Below, piece by piece: positions 45,243 through 58,112 of a DNA stretch of 64,000 nt. Each line of letters opens with the position of its first letter. Within the stretch, counting starts at the first letter, position 1. Source of the DNA: Macrocybe gigantea. Its lineage: Eukaryota; Basidiomycota; Agaricomycetes; Agaricales; Callistosporiaceae. The stretch lies in NCBI GenBank assembly GCA_011319805.1, contig SJRY01000327.1:1-64000 (forward strand), given 5' to 3'. The position numbers were made by a program, and so were the translations under genes. Below the pieces are notes generated by a model. That model ran no database searches, was not told the DNA's origin, and saw nothing but the letters and a program-made list of their open reading frames with translations.

Positions 45243-46854
45243 ATGGACGTTCCTCGACAGATCGTTCAGTGGGTTGAGGCTCGGTACACGCATCCTCGCA
45301 TTGACCCAGTATGTTGTTAATCTCTGTCACGCGAAAACACGTCTTGAATTTTGATAGGAATGGCTCCACGATTGTTATGCCTGGTTAATCACCGACGGCG
45401 GACATAATCCCACAACGAACTTAGATGAACTGCTGGATGCTATGGATCATCAGATTCTTGAATCGAATCTTTGCGATTCCATGCTCCCAGGTACTGGCCT
45501 GCCAACCAACGTCGCCCTTCCCACGACAACTACAGTTCTACGCACGGAGGTCCTCGTGGAGGTGGCATCGGTCACTGAGATTGCAACCAGTGCGTTCACG
45601 CTGAATCAAATAAGGATTGCTCGAAAGGAACGGATGAAAGCCGGAGAACCAGTGGATCAGGACGGCGAAGGCGACATAGACGTCGATGGCGAAGGGCCCA
45701 TGCCTAAATATCCACGAGGAATGCTCAAATTTCAATTGACAGATGGGACAACAATCTTAACTGCAATCGAATACAAGCCTCTTCCTCAATTTTCTCTCGA
45801 AAACACGCCTTTGGGCTACAAGGTTGACTTCCATCGCAGGTTGAGTTTCACAAGATATTGAAGTGCATGCGACAGCTTATCCTAAAAGAGGTGCCTATTC
45901 GCCGTGGAACCGCGTTTCTTGCTCCAGAGTGCATCATTGCAAAGGGTCACAGGACTGAGGAGCGGGATGAAAGTCGCCAAGCTGACTTTGCTCGGGGACT
46001 ATTCCATCGTATGGGGTGCGCCTTACGCCCTACCACTCAACTTGACCAGGAAATGATGATTTAAAACCATAAGCCGCACTGAACTTATCTCTTCCCCTCA
46101 AGCCCGTCTCTCGCCTCTCGGACAAATGAATCAGCACCCATCACCTTCACAGTTTCGTTCTCCGCTTTGCGACATTCCGGCGCCTCGGTCGTCTATCATG
46201 ATAAATGACGACGAACATCTCGAGCCACAAAGACGCCGGATTCCCAATCAGCAAGGTTCTCAATTTGTTTCGAATACCCAATTGAATGGGCTATCTGCCG
46301 TGGTTTCCCCGTATTTCGCAAATGGAGCCAACCCTAACGAGTCCGAGATAGAATTATCACTCTCGCCACCAGGACGCCGATTGGATGTAAGGGAATTTGC
46401 GAAGCAACCACACACAGAAGTATACCTTGTTCCGCTGCGGACCAGGGTGTCCCTTGCTGACATCCTGTGCTCTCATCAGAATCGACCGCGGCTTAAAGAC
46501 GACCATGTCTCCAAACCGCGCATCCACGATATCGAATCTGATGATGACGGCGTTGATTTTGAATTCAATGACGATGTCTTTGAAGACTTGGATAGGATAG
46601 AACGGGAGGCATACGCCCAAGTAACCCAATCGACCCAGGAAGCTGCTGGTGGACTATCTTTCGTACAAGGGGCTCATGCTCATCAACCACCCGCAATTTC
46701 GATGAATGACCATGTAATTTCTATCGAAGATGATGAGCCGAATGACAAAGAGAATGTCCCTGTCCCTACGAGGCATGTTCGAAGACGCATCGAGCAGCGG
46801 CCTAGGCGCAACAACTCGGCAACGGAGGTCATTGAATTAGGCGACTCTGATTGA
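45243..46854 (+). CDS. RMI1: RecQ-mediated genome instability protein 1 (Rmi1)
   Basis: OB-fold subunit of the Sgs1/BLM-Top3-Rmi1 complex that dissolves double Holliday junctions. The start at 45243 gives MDVPRQIVQWVEARYTHPRI, spliced to EWLHDCYAWLI. Family blocks are KYPRGMLKFQLTDGTT, TAIEYKPLPQFSLENTPLGY, VPIRRGTAFLAPECIIAKG and the ADFARGLFHRMG end of the OB fold. The frame then closes after an intron at GNDDLKP. One more A in the four-A run 46063-46066 would carry it into ISRTELISSPQARLSPLGQM and the long frame to 46854. That tail is disordered and acidic, ending EVIELGDSD. I therefore treat 45243-46854 as one gene with a frame break; the alternative is a protein ending near 46071. Confidence 0.85.
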
Positions 46855-47041
46855 GATCCCAAGTGTGGCATTGTGCGGTTCTTGGATGTACTGTTACAGT
46901 TGTCCCGTTTCCCAGAGAGATGACAACAATGACTGCGTTCCTTGCGTCCGGTACAAATTCTGGTCTAAGGCAAAATACTCTTTTCAACAATACAGTGTAC
47001 ACAAATAATACATGCGGGTTCATACGAAGAAAGCGCGATCC

Positions 47042-47998
47042 TCATCCAAGGAGAGCAACTTTCTGTTTTTTCTTTTTCTTCGTCGATTCCTTGGAAAAGG
47101 TTCTCCAACTGTCGACTCGCTGCTCTCTATTTTCTAACCAGTGAATGAGCAAAACGAAGTCTACTAATGGCGGTGAAGACTGATACCTTCCCATTGCTTT
47201 TCCTCCTCTAATTTTCTTTTCTTCATCACATTCTCCTCATCTTTTCTCCTCGCTTCCAACCCCTCGTTTGCTAGATTCATCTTAACGGCCCTAAGCCACA
47301 ATTAAGACCAATGATAATTCCTTTCTTCTAAGGGGCACGCACTTTCGCCTTCGAAGTTCTTCTTCAATTAGCAGGTCTTTCGACCGTGCTCGAAGCTGGG
47401 TCTTGAAAGGTGGGGCCAGGTCCTCCAGTCTAGGATCGGAACTGGAGATTGACGTAGGCAGATTAACGGCCTTGAGGACAAGACTTCGGGCTTGGTTAAT
47501 GATTGCATCCAGCTCCTCGCGTTTATTCTTATCGGAAAGCTCAGACTCAGCCTGGAGCGTTGCATAAGTCTGGAGCCCCTATGTACGCGCGAAGACTCAC
47601 TTTCTTCACTATGTCAAATGCCTCCGGTGCCCTGACGTGCGGCGTCTTGTCAGGATGTATGACTGGCATTGCGGTCGGTCAGCATCCCTGTCTAAACGCG
47701 CACGAAACTAGTGCCATACAGAGCGACAATTGCTTGTAACGACGTTTTATTTCCTCTTGCGTAGCCGATTCATCGATGTCTAGGATATCATAAGGACTGT
47801 TTTGTCACAAATGAAAGATTAACAAAGGCGAGGAAAGTGAATGTCACATCAGGGAAGCACAGACTTGAGCCGAAATGCCTTCAGAATGCGTTCAACTTCT
47901 ATTTCACGCTGAAAAGCCGATGCTTCACGACTGAGAAGCTTTTCGAGATCGTCGTCCGTAGGTGCTGAGGTGGACGACGAGGGCGGTGCAGAAGACAT
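47042..47998 (-). CDS. SPF31: spliceosome-associated J-protein Spf31/DNAJC8
   Basis: J-domain protein associated with splicing complexes. The start chosen at 47998 gives MSSAPPSSSTSAPTDDDLEK, then LLSREASAFQREIEVERIL and KAFRLK, the lead typical of DNAJC8. After an intron the J-domain reads NPYDILDIDESATQEEIKRR and YKQLSLFIHPDKTPHV with the HPD motif. Then come the helical SELSDKNKREELDAIINQAR and DLLIEEELRRRKAVKMNLAN. Basic tail exons read EARRKDEENVMKKRKLEEEK, EQRVDSWRTFSKESTKKK, ending QKVALLG at 47042. The VDSWR motif and Lys tail match S. pombe Spf31. An in-frame upstream ATG at 48091 would overlap COX11, so it is less likely. Confidence 0.9.
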
Positions 47999-48089
47999 GG
48001 CAGACGAAAGCCAAGGTGCGAAGCTTGCACGTGACGCGTTTCGGGCATCATTGGCAAGGCTGCCACCACGATTGACTAGCGCATCCTCC

Positions 48090-49132
48090 ATGCAATCTCT
48101 TCTGCGCCTCGCATCCCGGCGATATTCTGCTGTACGTGTCTTTCTCTGCCTCTCTTCCCTTTTCTGAGAAGCCTGAAGACTGCTTAGATATCCAGTTGTC
48201 GCCGCGCCATCTTCTCTCCTGATCGGTCAACATCTCTACGATGCCTCCCAGCTCATTCGTGTCGCAATGTTACTACCCGCGCAAAGTCTTCAGTCCCTCT
48301 TTCACGTCAACAAGTATATGCGGCTAAGAATCGTGCTCTTCTGATGTATGCTTCAGCTGTGGTATGTCGTGCCATAGTTCAGCAAATCTCGATATCATCT
48401 GACGCTGTTACACAGGTCATAGCTGCCGTAGGCGCGAGCTACGCGGCAGTTCCACTCTACAGAATGTTTTGCGCAGCGACAGGCTTTGCCGGAACCCCAA
48501 AAGTAGTGAATGGCAGATTTGAGCCAGAACGTCTGATACCAGTAGAAGACGCTCGCCGAATTAAAGTCCATTTCAATGCCGACAGGTCCGAACAGCTGCC
48601 TTGGAAGTTCGCTCCTCAGCAAAAATTCGTAAACGTTCTCCCGGGAGAATCAAGTCTAGCATTCTATACCGCAAAGAACTTGTCCGACCAGGACATCATT
48701 GGTATTGCGACCTATAACGTCACTCCAGATAGGGTACGCATTGTTGTTCTTTTTTTTTTTCTCTGCAGAGATATACCATCATCTCGCGCATAGATTGCTC
48801 CGTACTTCTCAAAAGTGGAGTGTTTCTGTTTCGAGGAACAAAGGCTACTCGCGGGAGAGGAAGTGGATATGCCCTTGCTTTTCTTCATTGACAAAGATAT
48901 GCTGGATGATCCCGCGTGCAGAAATGTTGAGGATGTAGTACTATCCTATACATTTTTCAAGTCAGTCGTCTCGTTTCCGTCATGCTCGTTCCATCTAACG
49001 ACCCGAAACAGGGCCAGAAGAAACAAGTATGGGCAATTGGAGCCAGATGCCGATGAGGAAGTCGTTCAAAATTCCTTGGGCTTCACAAAATATGAGCATG
49101 CACCAAAGGCAGAGGAACGTTCGCATCAGTGA
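48090..49132 (+). CDS. COX11: cytochrome c oxidase copper chaperone Cox11
   Basis: Inner-membrane protein that delivers copper to the CuB site of Cox1. The ATG at 48090 gives a mitochondrial presequence (MQSLLRLASRRYSA), spliced to a Ser/Arg-rich leader. The membrane helix follows (LLMYASAV joined to VIAAVGASYAAVPLYRMFCA). The copper domain shows GFAGTPKVV, VHFNADRSEQLPWKFAPQQ, GESSLAFYTAKNLSDQDIIG, TYNVTPDR and, after an intron, IAPYFSKVECFCFEEQRL with the CxC copper motif, then DMPLLFFIDKDM. The stop is at 49132. All conserved cysteines are present. It converges with RAD2, 118 bases away, and is divergent from SPF31 with 91 bases between start codons. Confidence 0.95.
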
Positions 49133-49250
49133 TCGTAATATAGCACATTCGTTGATAGATCTGTAGTATAACATGACACCTCTCAATTCGATAACAGGTC
49201 ACTGGAATCGCCGTCTAGGGCTGGCCGAACTTGTCTCGGTCGTAGACGTT

Positions 49251-52200
49251 TCACAACATCAGGATCTGGGGGATTTCCGCACGGTGACGTTTACTTTCTT
49301 CACCATCACCTGCATCTTCATCGGACGACGAGCCCCTTTGCTTTCGTTTCTGCGTCTTCTTCCGACGTTTACTCGATCCAACGACTGCCGCCTTCTTCGC
49401 TCGTTTACTAGTCTGCTTTGAAGGATGTTCTTCTGTCGAGTCTTGTGCAGGAGATGGCGAACGTGATGAATTGGGGCCGAAATCTTTCGTGCGAAACTCC
49501 TCAACCACCTTTTGCAATCTCTTGCTCCGATATGCCTGACGCTTGCGCGGAGCATAGGTGCCGCTACCAGCGCTTATGTCGAAGAAGTCTCCCAAGGTTC
49601 CTTGCTTGTTCAGCGCTGCAACCTATAGAGAGAGAGTGAGCCTGTAGCATTAATCCATGATTTCAATATGTATACTTTTCCACGCCTGTTCATCTTTTGT
49701 ATGATGGGCAATAATATCTCATCCACTTTCTGTTGATTCCAGCCCAATTCTTCTCTGAAATAGCTAAGCCCATCAACTATTAAGCATCGGTTCGCTGGGG
49801 GGAACGATCAAACAACATACTATCTAAGTGCGTCCAGATCAGGTAGTCCCCATTTGAACGGTTCCTCAGAGCTATCCACGGTTGGGTGGTAATACGCTTC
49901 TTTCTGAAGACATAAAAGTGAGCGCAGGCAAGACAGAGGAGGAATTTTGACTGACTACTGCTGGATTTGGCCAGTCGCTTGGAAGATATAAGTCTTTGAA
50001 TTTCTTTTTCTGAGGAACGGACTGAGAAAAGTGGACAGCCCGGTAATCATTCCTAGACGTACGAACTGTTTCCGGAATTTAGATCGGTTTTCGACGTCCT
50101 GATCTTTTCCTGTTTGTACCTTCAACCACCATTCCTTGAATTTGAGCAATCCATCTTCGCCTGGAAATTCTTTCAAAAGCTCCATAGCAGCAACAGGTCC
50201 GACCCCCGGAAGGCCTTCAACATAATCGCTTCCCAAGAGGTATGCCAATCGTATAAGTGTATCTCTGTCCAAGCCAAGCTCACGGCTGAGGTCCGATAGC
50301 AGGAAACACTCGACAGTTTTGGATTGGTTGAACATGTTCTTGAAAACCCGCTGTGCTCCGAAAAGAAAAACATCTGAATCATCGGTGATAACGCCATCGA
50401 CAAGTCCAAGGGAGACGAGTTCCGCGCATTGGGCCTCTGCCTCCATGGGAGCTGTGACATAGGGGATCCCGAACAGACGAAGCATCGTCTTTGTTGCATT
50501 AGACGATGAACGCAGGTGTAACAATGAGACCCACCATTATCTGCGAAATCATTTGCTGTGTGATGTCTTCGGAGTCTCGCATTGCAGCCTTTTTTTGCTG
50601 GTGCAACGATTTGATCTCTTCCTCAATTTCGCGCCTGACTTCTGCTATGTCTTTACCCTTGACTTGGGATATGAACCGGGCAAACTCGCCCTCCTCCGCA
50701 GCTGGATCTATCTCTGCAGCGGCGTCCCATCCTTCCAGTGCATGAGGGGATATTTCATCGACATCGTGGAATGAAGTCACTTCGATGTCTGTGTCGTCTG
50801 CTGTCGACATGTGGCTCAGGAGATCGGGCTGGGTAGCCGTGGATGCCGGAACAGTCGTCAAGTAGGGTTGCGCTCGTCGATCGACATTGTGTTTCGGAAT
50901 GGGGGAGATATCGAAGCCTTCATTACGTTGAACCATTTCAGTGACTCTGCTGGGAGCAGGGACGTAGGAGGAGGTAGAGGGCACGACTTCTTCCATTTCT
51001 TCTCCGGATTCTGACGGAACATTCAAACTATCCAGTAAACTGTTCGGTGGCTGCGCGATTTCATCGCTTTGTGAAACGTTCAATGTTATATGCTCGGCAA
51101 TAGGTCTGGCGTTTTCAGAGGCGAAGGCCGATTGTAGTTCTAGAGGAATCGCAGGGGCCGTTACGGCGGGGATTTCTTGGTCAGAACTGAGGAAAGCTGA
51201 CGCGAGTGCTGAGGAAGGTACAGCTTGCCCGAGCCGCAGAGACGTCAGAAGGCGAGGAGAGCCAAATGACGACGTCCCTCGTGGATTGTCAGCGTTTCCT
51301 AGTGAAAGCACCGTTTCCAGCCTTGGCCGAGGAGACACCTCATCATCGCTGCCCCTGGGAGTGCGAGCCATTGCTTGCCGTTGCTTCGGGGGCGTGACTG
51401 CCAATGGCAACATCAGTAAGCATTCATGAACTAGGATGAACACAGACCTTGAATATCAACAGTATCATCGGACGTTCGCGCACCAGAATCAAAAGACGCT
51501 TGTATGGTAGCTGCTAGCTCCATGTCTTCGTCGCTAGATACATCAAACAGTGGCGTTTCTTGCATCGATCGGGTCGAGGATATGGCACGCTGGGGAGAAG
51601 GAGAATAGCCTTGCGGTGGGACAATGTTTCGGCGGTTTTCAGACATTCTGGCTTGCTCGGAACTTATTCGACGAGTTTAGGTCCATAAAATTCTGGACTG
51701 GATTCTCAAACAACTCACACAAGCACTTCCTCCATGTCTTCGTCACTGTCCTCGCTTTGTTCATGGTCAATCTTTATTGGATTCTTCTCAGTGCCTTCAT
51801 CCCTTATGCCGAGGATCCACCCTCCTTCTTCACCCTGGTTCTTGACTAAGACATACTCCTTATTGCGTTCGCTGGCTATGCGAACAGGAATGGATATATG
51901 GGCGCTGCCAATGGAATCCGTAGTGATAAGAAGCTGTTGGGTGAGGGTGTTGCGTTGCCGGAGGTTCTCTATCTGTTGTCTTGAGAAATCCAAGGGCGTA
52001 CGGGAAGTCCGAAGCATATTCTGCAAACGGGCATAGGATGTCTGGCGCGACTTCAGTCGCAAGTCACCTACGATCTCGTATTGAATTTCTGTCGGGAGCT
52101 CTCGAAAAGCAGGTGATGTGACGTCAAAGTCTTCAGGACGCATATCCTCAATGAAGGCTCTCAATTCATCTTCTGTAGCAAGACGGGGATCAGGAACAGT

Positions 52201-52949
52201 GGACGAAGTGGCCTTTGCGATCATATCGTCCATATCGACTTCAGGAAGTTGATATGGATCGTGGTCGTGAAATTTGACCTTCTTCCCGAGGAAGAAGGTT
52301 CTGGCGGCGGTTTCCTCCGCGTTGGCGTTTTGGCCAATGTGAGCTCGATATCTTCCAAGTAGACCGGATTCGCTTGGGACGCATCGCCGAGGACCGTTAA
52401 CCCTGTTCTATGAACGTCAGTATATCTCCAACCCCAGACGTCAGTTGATAGACAATGCATACGAGGTGCTAGACGACTGAGCCTGGTTGAGAGCTTCACG
52501 CCTCATGTGTGCAGCAAGAAGTTTCTCGGCGAGTTTCGCATGGCTCTCCGCTGCACCACTCTTCTTTTCCCTGCGTCCCCTCTAACGACGATGTTGGAGA
52601 ACCGACTTTACCGGAGACAAGAGAAGCGTACCAACGTATTTCTTTTCAGCGCCGGAGCACCCCCATCAAACACAAAGACGGGTTTTATGCCGTAGAAAAG
52701 AAGCTTCGCGATTCGACGTAGAAAGCCGAGAATATGAGCATTGATCAAGACGCGGCCGTCCTTGTCCCTCATCGTCGCCTGGAACTGGTAGATCCAGATG
52801 CTCGAATCGATGGCCATGACTTTTCCTTCGACGGTTTCGAGCCTGCGTGCTGACGGTCAACATTTCAAGACGGGATAGATTGCGAGCGAAACATACAAGA
52901 TTGGACGACCAACGGGCGCCAGAAGGCTCCATAACGACTTTACACCCAT
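49251..52949 (-). CDS. RAD2: DNA excision repair endonuclease Rad2/XPG
   Basis: Structure-specific nuclease that makes the 3' incision in nucleotide excision repair. The start at 52949 gives MGVKSLWSLLAPVGRPIL, spliced to LETVEGKVMAIDSSIWIYQF. The N region continues GRVLINAHILGFLRRIAKLL and PVFVFDGGAPALKRNTL. A long acidic spacer (about 50500-52300) separates this from the I region: YVTAPMEAEAQCAELVSLGL, GVITDDSDVFLFGAQRVFKN, LAYLLGSDYVEGLPGVGPV (helix-hairpin-helix). The C-terminus is basic, KRAKKAAVVGSSKRRKKTQK. Catalytic Asp and Glu positions are present in both halves. One G is missing in the run complementary to 52285-52287; restoring it links SSSG to KKVKFHDHDPYQL. The split nuclease with long spacer distinguishes XPG from FEN1. 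Confidence 0.95.
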
Positions 52950-53235
52950 GGGCTACGCAGTCAGATATTTGTATAGATCGTCAAGGGATTGTCATGATTC
53001 AGCTTCAAGGAGAACGCGTATTACCTCAGATTATCACGCGCACTTTTGAAATTCCAAAAGCTGTGCAATGCCACATTACGAGTGTCCGACCCAAAAAAAA
53101 AACGTATGCGTATGTAAAAAGGGAGAGAGAGACATCAATCGGTATATCATAATATCATACCCAAAATCTAAAATGAGCGGTGTGATGACAAGAAAAGTTC
53201 CGAAAAGTCATATCAGAAAAAAGAATTTTTGGACA

Positions 53236-56200
53236 TCAATTTTTTGGGCTCGTCGGACGGGAGGACGATCTTCCGCGCTCGGCCGTGTCAGCGGGCTGGG
53301 CTAACGGTGAACCCCGGCCAACAGACGAACTGCTGTGCGAGGAAAACTGAGCTTGACCATGTCCACCCGGGCCCATGGGTTGCTGTTCCGTCGTGGCGTT
53401 CATGTTTGGGGAAACCTCGCATCGAAAGTCGACATGCCCGTCATCTGCATCTGCAGCGGCGTCATCATCGGCATTCCCATCATCGACATCCGTGGATCAA
53501 AGCCCGCCATGCCTCCTGCTCCCGCCATCGCCGGGTTGACGGGAGGCGTACCGCCCTCCCCACCGACTTGGGAGCCAGCCACGGAAAATGCCATCATTGC
53601 TTGCTGATATGCCTGAGCAGCCTGCTGTGCGGCATACATGTGTTGGGGGTTGTATCCGGCCATCATGCCAGGATAGCCCATTTGTCCGGTCATCATGGGG
53701 GCCATTGGCGTGCCAGTCATCATGGGAGCCAAGCCGCCAGTCATCATGGGATTCAAGCCCATCATGGGGTTCATCATCATCATGGGGTTGGGCACCATAC
53801 CGTAGCCGGGGAATTGTCCGCCGTACAGGGACTGCATCTGTTCCAGCTGCTGGCGCTGCTGCTCGTCGAGGCGACGTTGCCTCTCTTCCGCTGATCTCTT
53901 CTCTCGTTCGCGCTCCGTCAAAGTAGCGCCCACACCGCCTTCGCGTTTACGTTCCCGTTCATGAGCCGTTATAGCCCCAAGCAAGCCCATCTGAGGAGGA
54001 GGAGGTTTGTTTGGCACGTTGATCAAGGAAGCGCCCGTTTCGCGAGCAAGTTCCTCCTGCCTCTTCGCGGACCGGTCCTGTTTGTCCTGTATTCCGGCAG
54101 AGAGAAGGCCCTGCGGAGTAAACGCTTTCGTCATGGTCTCCGTCGGCTCGAGCTGGACAAACGTGCCACGTGTGTTGTTAGACGGCTCTGGAAGCGCGCC
54201 GGGTTGGCGGCCTGGATCAAGTACCTGGCTCCAAACGGTCTGCCGTGGAAGTCCTGGATGCGGGACCTCGGCTTGAGTACGAATCTGAGTGCCATCATGA
54301 TAGGGGCGTCGACCAGCATCAGAGTATTGGTCCGAGGCCATGCGACGAGGTGGAGGCGTCATCTCATCATCTAGTTGGGGAAGAGAGAAAAAAAAAAAAA
54401 CAGCGAGTCAACATGCACGTCCTTCCCTTCAGCACGCCAGCCACTTACTATAGCCACCAGGCGAGGGAATCTGTGGAAGAGTTCGCGGAGGTCGAAGATG
54501 CGAATATGGTTGAGGAACGGGTGCTTCAACACCACGTTCTTGGCTATGAGACCGAGAAGAAGCGCCTACGGGGTTTGCGTCTGGCTTCAGAGCCTTGCCA
54601 GGAACAGGAGGCTCGACATCGGAATCGACGTCTTCGTCTTCCTCGTCCTCTTCGTCCTCCTCTTCGCTGCTCTCGTTCCATGCCCCGGCAATCTTTGATT
54701 TCCTTTTTCCGGCTGCCCTCCCAGGCTTGTGAACTGCCGCATGATGCGCCGCTTGCTGGGCCTGCGCTTTTGCCTTCCTTTCCGCTGCCTGCTTCGACGG
54801 CGCGAACGATGACTTGTACTGCGTAGCTGATTCGGCCGATTGAGGAGCAGGCGCCGCCATGGGTGAAGATGGTTTTGCGGGTCGAATGTTCAACGGCTCG
54901 ACCGCTGGTTGTGATGTGGATGGAGCTTGCTGATTCTGGTCGTCGACAGCAAGGTACGACAGTGCCGCCAGAGCATCGAGGTCTGTCTCATCAGGTGGTC
55001 CGGAAGACGCGTAATTTTGAGACTCCATCGGAACAGGCGGAGTGTGACTGTCGTCGCTGTCGTCGCCCTCTTGTTCCTCCGTGAGCGTGCCGGACGAAAA
55101 ACCTTGTCCGTTATAAGAAGGCGTACCCTGAGCACGTGCCCCTGACGGTTTACGTCCCAAACCTGGACGCGTGGTTGAACTCGTCGCTTGCCGATCACCC
55201 GGCACCGTTGCAGCCGAAGGGGCTTTCGTCTCAAGAAACGCCATTGGCGTGCTCTGTCGCACAGGGAACGATCTACTCTGACTAAATCCCGCGTCATCCT
55301 CAGCTGCTTCTCTGACAGGCGACGCGTCGGCCGAGTGTTCGCTGGACGACACCTCCTCGTCGGCTGTGGGGGGTGGATGGCGGCGTGCCTGGCTTTGATG
55401 ACCGGATGAACTGCTTGGGTGTATTTTCTGCATGTAATACAGAGCGCCCGCTTCGTTTAGCAAGTTGCCAGAATCGTCGGCTCTCTGCACGACGCGCGGT
55501 GGCGAGGACGGCAGAACAGACGACGTCGGAGATTTAGGGGATTCAAGAACATGCCCTCGAACGGAAGGAGCGCCGAGGCGGCGATTCGTATGCTGAGGAG
55601 AATAAGGCGAAGTCAAAGAAGTCGCATGAGATTCGTGTTCGACGGCTGAATGTGGCGAAGTAAGGATCGACAGCGGAGACGGAGACCTGAAGAGAACAGG
55701 TGCGCCGGATGAGGTTGTGTCATCTGATGGAGGGGCTCCTATGGGGTGGCTTTGGCGCGTGTTAGAGCTGTCTGTACGTTCCATCGGTTTGGCGCGCTCG
55801 GAAACGGATGCCACAGGTGAACCAAGGGCAGGAGCGCTCTGGACGCTCGGTTCGGTGGGTCGCGCAGACTCTGCGGTGGTCTGCGGAGAGGAAACGAGTG
55901 TCATCTGATTCGGTGGAGTGTGCTGGGTGGCCTGAGGTGACAGTTTAGGTGACCCTACGTTGGGCGTAGGGCTCTGAGTGAAAGGCCGGTCGGGCAGGAC
56001 ATTCTGGTCCTGAAGGCCTTGACGAAAAAGCGAAGGCTCTGGCTTGTCGGATGACGGAGGCGCGGGGCCCGGAGGCGCATCAAAGGAGAGACTGCGGCCG
56101 TTTGTGTAGGCACTGCTACGCTCCGTTATAGGGGTCAACGGCTTCTTGTCCGGCGCGCCAATGTCGGCGAAATTGAGTGGAGGAAGCTTGGGTCCGTCCG

Positions 56201-57955
56201 TATGGGGAGAGATCGGTTCTGTACTCGAAGACATGGACTGGGTATTAATCGGAGGGAGAGTCGGCGGTTGCGCGGTGGAGAGCTCTCGAGGAGGCGGCGG
56301 CGGAGGGTTATCATGGCCGGGCATTCGATCAAAAGCAGACCTTGAAGGCGGGATCTGATGGCAGACGTGCGGTCGTCACGAGGATCGAGGGTTTCAGCTA
56401 CTTCGCGGTCCAAGAAGAGAAGCTGGACGGTTGACCAGATCAATAAATGAAGGGGGGTAAGCAGGTGGACGGAATGGCAGACGCACATCTTTGTTGGGGC
56501 CGACGGGATAGGCAAACATCAACGAGACGGGATCACGGGGATCCCAAGCCCATGCTTCGGGTCTACCGTACAGTCCGAACGCATCATGAAGAGCTGAAAA
56601 CGTGGATCAGCTGAGCGACTGAAGAGGGATGCAAGGAGCGCTGTTCTGACCAACAATCCACTTGAGCATCTCGTTGGCCTGATTGAGACCTTCCTCGAGC
56701 TCGGGCATGACCAAGAACCAGCCCTCGCGGGACTTCATCATGTGCGCAGTGTCCTCCTCGCCAAATGTGCCTTCTATTTTGATCAGAGTACTCCTGCTTA
56801 TGAGTTCGGGTCGTTCGGGGTAAACGGCGAAAGCCTGGGTGACGTCTTTGAGGGTCAAGATGGGTTTCTTCTTGTCTTTTGGCTTGCCAGATACATGCAT
56901 GGAAATATTCGCCTTTGCAGGGCGCGTGGGCTGCTGTGGTGTGGGATCACGCGAGAAGAGATTGGACATTCGTTTCTTCCTTGGTTGCTGAGTGGGCGGG
57001 GGCGGGCTGGCGATAGCATGAGAGGCAGATGTTGGGTGGTCGAGATGGCCTGCGTTGACGACCATCCAGGCACGCTTCCAATCGGTCTGGCCTGCGATTC
57101 GGATGCGAACCCAGCCTTCCAGATGACCCTGAAGGAGAGTCGTGGGCACGCCGCGCACTGCACAACGACATGAGTGGTCTGACAAGACAGACAAGAGCGA
57201 TGAGTTGTACCGCCTAGAGTGATTCGTATGAGATGAGCGGTGTAGATCTCTTCCAAGCGGGATTTTTCCCAGCCCGAGAGGCGCAGCGCTGCAGCCCACG
57301 ACACGAGCGCGCTTGAACTCGGACATGAGAAGAGAAGGAGGTTCGATCCGGCTGTGTTGAGGGTGAGGACGTTTGTGAAGCGCTGGGACGGGGTGGTCTG
57401 CGTCGCTGGGACGGTGACAGAGCCAAGGACCTGGACGAACTGGAGGGACGATTCTATGCGATTAGAAGGGGGATAGCGAGAGTCAGGGGACGTGCTCACG
57501 GCGTCGGTGATGTTGACATATGTCGGGGGAACCTCCTTTCCTTGACGGCTCGCTTCTTGGATGAGCTTCATGTCCCAGATGCTGAGGGTGGTGCCGCCGA
57601 GTTGCGCCCAGACGTCGACCCATCCATCGTCCTTGACGGGGCGCTGGCCGTCGGGCTGGCGCTCAATTTTGCGGACTAGGGGTCCTGAGAAATAAATCTT
57701 GTGGGCATGGGCGGTGGTTAGGCCGACGACGGAACGGATTTCGGGGTGAAGTTGGGAAGCAGGTGGGCTTTGGGGCTGCGGGTGATGGACGACGGGACTG
57801 TCAGATTGGCCGCGAGCGAGGGGTGAGGGGATGGCAGGAGTTCTCGAGATCTGTTGCTGGTCGCGCGGGGGCGGCGGGGGCCCTTGTGGGTTAGGCAAGG
57901 AGGTCGGTCCCATGAGTCTGGAGAAGAAGGAAGTTGTGCGGTTGTGGGCAGGCAT
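53236..57955 (-). CDS. CAF120: PH-domain protein Caf120/Skg3-like, CCR4-associated
   Basis: Large adaptor; the yeast homologue associates with the CCR4-NOT complex. The start at 57955 gives MPAHNRTTSFFSRLMGP and a Pro-rich leader. Two PH-like modules follow: KIYFSGPLVRKIERQPDGQR with VDVWAQLGGTTLSIWD, then TTLLQGHLEGWVRIRIAGQ with DWKRAWMVV, ISRSTLIKIEGTFGEED and HMMKSREGWFLVMPELEEGL, ALHDAFGLYGRPEAWAWDP. A disordered region of more than 600 residues (54429-56324) contains acidic runs, and the C-terminus is Met-rich (NPMMMMNPMMGLNPMMTGG). One C is missing in the run complementary to 53408-53411. Restoring it extends the protein past FDARF to a Ser-rich end at 53236; otherwise it stops at 53400. 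Family is firm, function in this organism inferred. Confidence 0.87.
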
Positions 57956-58112
57956 TCAAATATTCAGGTTCAAAGGAGGACATCAACGACGACTCTGCCC
58001 CTGCATGGTTGACTGCTTTTTGAAACCACATCTCATTCTTTTCTTTTTTTTGAAAAAAGACGTCCAATATCAGTATCAGATCTTTTGGATATTCTCCAAC
58101 AAGTCGAGCAAC

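Noticed and set aside
53229..53894. His-rich 221-codon plus-strand frame
   Set aside because: It is antisense to the Met-rich tail of CAF120; the His codons are the complement of ATG codons.
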